In this document: positions 62,585-64,000 of the stretch, piece after piece
How the letters are laid out: every line of letters begins with the position of its first letter
How positions within the stretch are numbered: position 1 is the stretch's first letter
NCBI GenBank assembly: GCA_047602575.1
Contig: JASGGY010000003.1
Location: 868,001 to 932,000 of the forward strand
Direction: 5' to 3'
Length of the DNA: 64,000 bases
Source: UBA1366 sp047602575
GTDB lineage: Bacteria > Bacillota > Clostridia > Oscillospirales > Ruminococcaceae
The notes under the pieces: model-generated
The model's input: the letters and a program-made list of their open reading frames with translations, nothing else
What the model was told of the DNA's origin: nothing
The model's database searches: none
Made by a program: the position numbers and the translations under genes

Positions 62585-63787
62585 TTACTTCTGGGAAACC
62601 AGCGCCAGCGTGTCGCGGGCGATGAGAAGCTCCTCATTCGTCGGCACAACCCACACCTCGGCGCGGGAACGCGGGGAGGAGATTTTGGTCAGCTCGCCCT
62701 TCGTCGTTTTGTTGACCGCGTCGTCGAGCATGATGCCGAAAAACTCCAGCCCCTCGCAGGAGGTAGCGCGGATGTCGGGTGCGTTTTCGCCGATGCCGCC
62801 GGTGAAAATCACCGCATCCACACCGTTCATAACCGCGGTGTACTGACCGATGTATTTTTTAATCTGGTAGCAAAGCAGTTCGCCGACAAGCTGTGCGCGC
62901 TCGTCGCCCTTGCTTGCTGCCTGGGACACGTCGCGGTTGTCGCTCGCGATGCCGGAAAGCCCGAGGAATCCGGCTTTTTTATTTAAATAGTCGGTCATCT
63001 GGTCGGAATTGAAGCCCAGCTTTTTCTGCACAAACGCAATCGCCGACGGGTCAACCGAGCCGGAGCGCGTTCCCATGATGACGCCGTCAAGGGGCGTGAA
63101 GCCCATGGAGGTGTCCACGGATCTTCCGCCGTCGATCGCCGTGATGGACGAGCCGTTTCCTAGGTGGCAGGAGATAATTTTCAGATCCTTGATGTTTTTG
63201 CCCATCGCTTCCGCCAGACGCGCGGAAACAAAGCGGTGGCTTGTGCCGTGGAAACCGTATTTACGCACGTGGAAGCGCTCGTAGCACTCATAAGGCAGCC
63301 CGAACATGAACGCCTTGCGCGGCATGGTCGCATGGAACGCCGTGTCGAACACAACCACCTGCGGCACGTTTACCGGAAGAACCTTTTTGCAGGCGCGCAG
63401 GGCAAGGGCGTGGGCGTGGTTGTGGACGGGGGCAAGCTCCGCAAGCTCGTCGATTTTGTCGATGACGGCGTCGTCCGCGATACAGGTCTTGTCAAACACC
63501 TCGGCGCCCTGAACGATGCGGTGACCGACGGCGGAAATCTCGCTCATGTTCGCAATCACAGCGGTTTCGCCCGTGGTCAGCACCTCGACCAGCTTCTCAA
63601 AGGCTTCGGTGTGCGTGGGGAACGAACAGTCCGCGTCGTATGTACGCCCGTCAAAGGTTTTGTGTGAAATGTGTCCGTCGATGCCGATCCGGTCACAGTT
63701 TCCCTTCGCGATCACCTGCTCGTTTTCCATATTCAGCAGCTGATACTTCAGCGAGGAGCTGCCCGCATTGACAACCAGAATTTTCAT
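62585..63787 (-). CDS. ackA: Acetate kinase
   Basis: A 400-residue enzyme that interconverts acetyl phosphate and ADP with acetate and ATP, the main ATP-yielding step of many gut fermenters. It shows KILVVNAGSSSLKYQLL at the start, VFDTAFHATMPRKAF, YGFHGTSHRFVS, HLGNGSSITAIDGGRSVDTS and FTGGIGENAPDIR, all hallmarks of the family. ATG 63787 has AAAGGA seven bases upstream; an earlier start at 63889 lacks a site. A TATAAT-like element is at 63907-63912 but with a poorly spaced -35. pta is not in the window. Confidence 0.97.
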   Translation of the reverse strand: MKILVVNAGSSSLKYQLLNMENEQVIAKGNCDRIGIDGHISHKTFDGRTYDADCSFPTHTEAFEKLVEVLTTGETAVIANMSEISAVGHRIVQGAEVFDKTCIADDAVIDKIDELAELAPVHNHAHALALRACKKVLPVNVPQVVVFDTAFHATMPRKAFMFGLPYECYERFHVRKYGFHGTSHRFVSARLAEAMGKNIKDLKIISCHLGNGSSITAIDGGRSVDTSMGFTPLDGVIMGTRSGSVDPSAIAFVQKKLGFNSDQMTDYLNKKAGFLGLSGIASDNRDVSQAASKGDERAQLVGELLCYQIKKYIGQYTAVMNGVDAVIFTGGIGENAPDIRATSCEGLEFFGIMLDDAVNKTTKGELTKISSPRSRAEVWVVPTNEELLIARDTLALVSQK

Positions 63788-64000
63788 TTTTTTCATCCTT
63801 TCGTATATCCGCCACGCTGTTTGTGCCAAAATACACACAGCCGGAAAGCAATCTTCCCAGCCGGTTTTCTTTTCATAACAGCTTGACATTCATCACATTA
63901 TTCTATATTATAACATTAGGGTTTAAATTTCAAGGCTTTCCGAAAAATTTTTCATTTTATACAACTTAGGAACAAATCGTTTGTGACTTTTCGTGAATAA

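Overview
The window comes from a low-to-mid-GC anaerobic member of the Clostridia, most likely an Oscillospiraceae/Ruminococcaceae-type gut organism. The evidence is the 16S sequence, the type III glutamine synthetase, acetate kinase, the B12-dependent MetH with a separate reactivation protein, BspA-type repeats, strong AGGAGG ribosome binding sites and textbook TTGACA-N17-TATAAT promoters. No prophage, CRISPR array or transposase was found.

Layout. 1-9.5 kb: pyrimidine/lysine and nitrogen genes on the minus strand (carA, a carB-dapF fusion, glnA with an ANTAR regulator), then glnN on the plus strand behind a leader with an ANTAR-type hairpin and a terminator. 9.5-15 kb: a three-gene cluster of two dynamin-like GTPases around a degenerate M48 peptidase. 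15-19 kb: an ECF sigma factor with a long C-terminal extension, a lipoprotein, and an SPFH protein with a ribbon-helix-helix partner. 19-27 kb: the conserved gdpP-rplI-dnaB-tilS-hpt-ftsH block. 27-33 kb: a beta-helix-like gene pair, a BlaI/BlaR1-type regulator pair with a lipoprotein, a Nudix remnant and an acyltransferase. 33.3-40.1 kb: a complete rRNA operon on the minus strand, in order 16S, tRNA-Ala, tRNA-Ile, 23S, 5S, tRNA-Lys, Glu, Met/Ile2, Trp. Its 23S gene is interrupted by an intervening sequence that encodes a four-helix-bundle protein. 40-50 kb: a membrane protein/XRE/DUF2975 unit, the MetH reactivation protein with a frameshifted metH, a DUF4846 protein, a radical SAM protein, typA, and a methyltransferase behind a leader peptide. 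50-54 kb: a proline-rich mini-protein unit and a BspA-like surface protein. 54-57 kb: an accessory patch with tRNA-Tyr, Thr and Leu, an AraC-GNAT fusion and an alpha/beta hydrolase. 57-64 kb: udp, a flavodoxin-fold reductase, a GNAT gene, nadC, nadB, an NrdD-tail-like orphan protein and ackA.

The most notable items are these. (1) A 35-bp array of five 7-bp units recurs at seven places, and two inverted copies form the base stem of the 23S intervening sequence. (2) The dynamin/pseudo-peptidase/dynamin cluster looks like a membrane-remodelling unit whose middle protein has lost both zinc-binding histidines. (3) The glnN leader looks like an ANTAR-controlled attenuator, with an ANTAR gene 2 kb away. 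(4) CarB and DapF are fused in one frame. (5) A methyltransferase leader has mutually exclusive pairings that can hide its ribosome binding site. (6) Two single genes (GNAT, hydrolase) are bordered by duplicated 3' ends of a neighbouring gene.

All calls are from reading the sequence; no database search was run. Family names rest on motifs and remembered family features.
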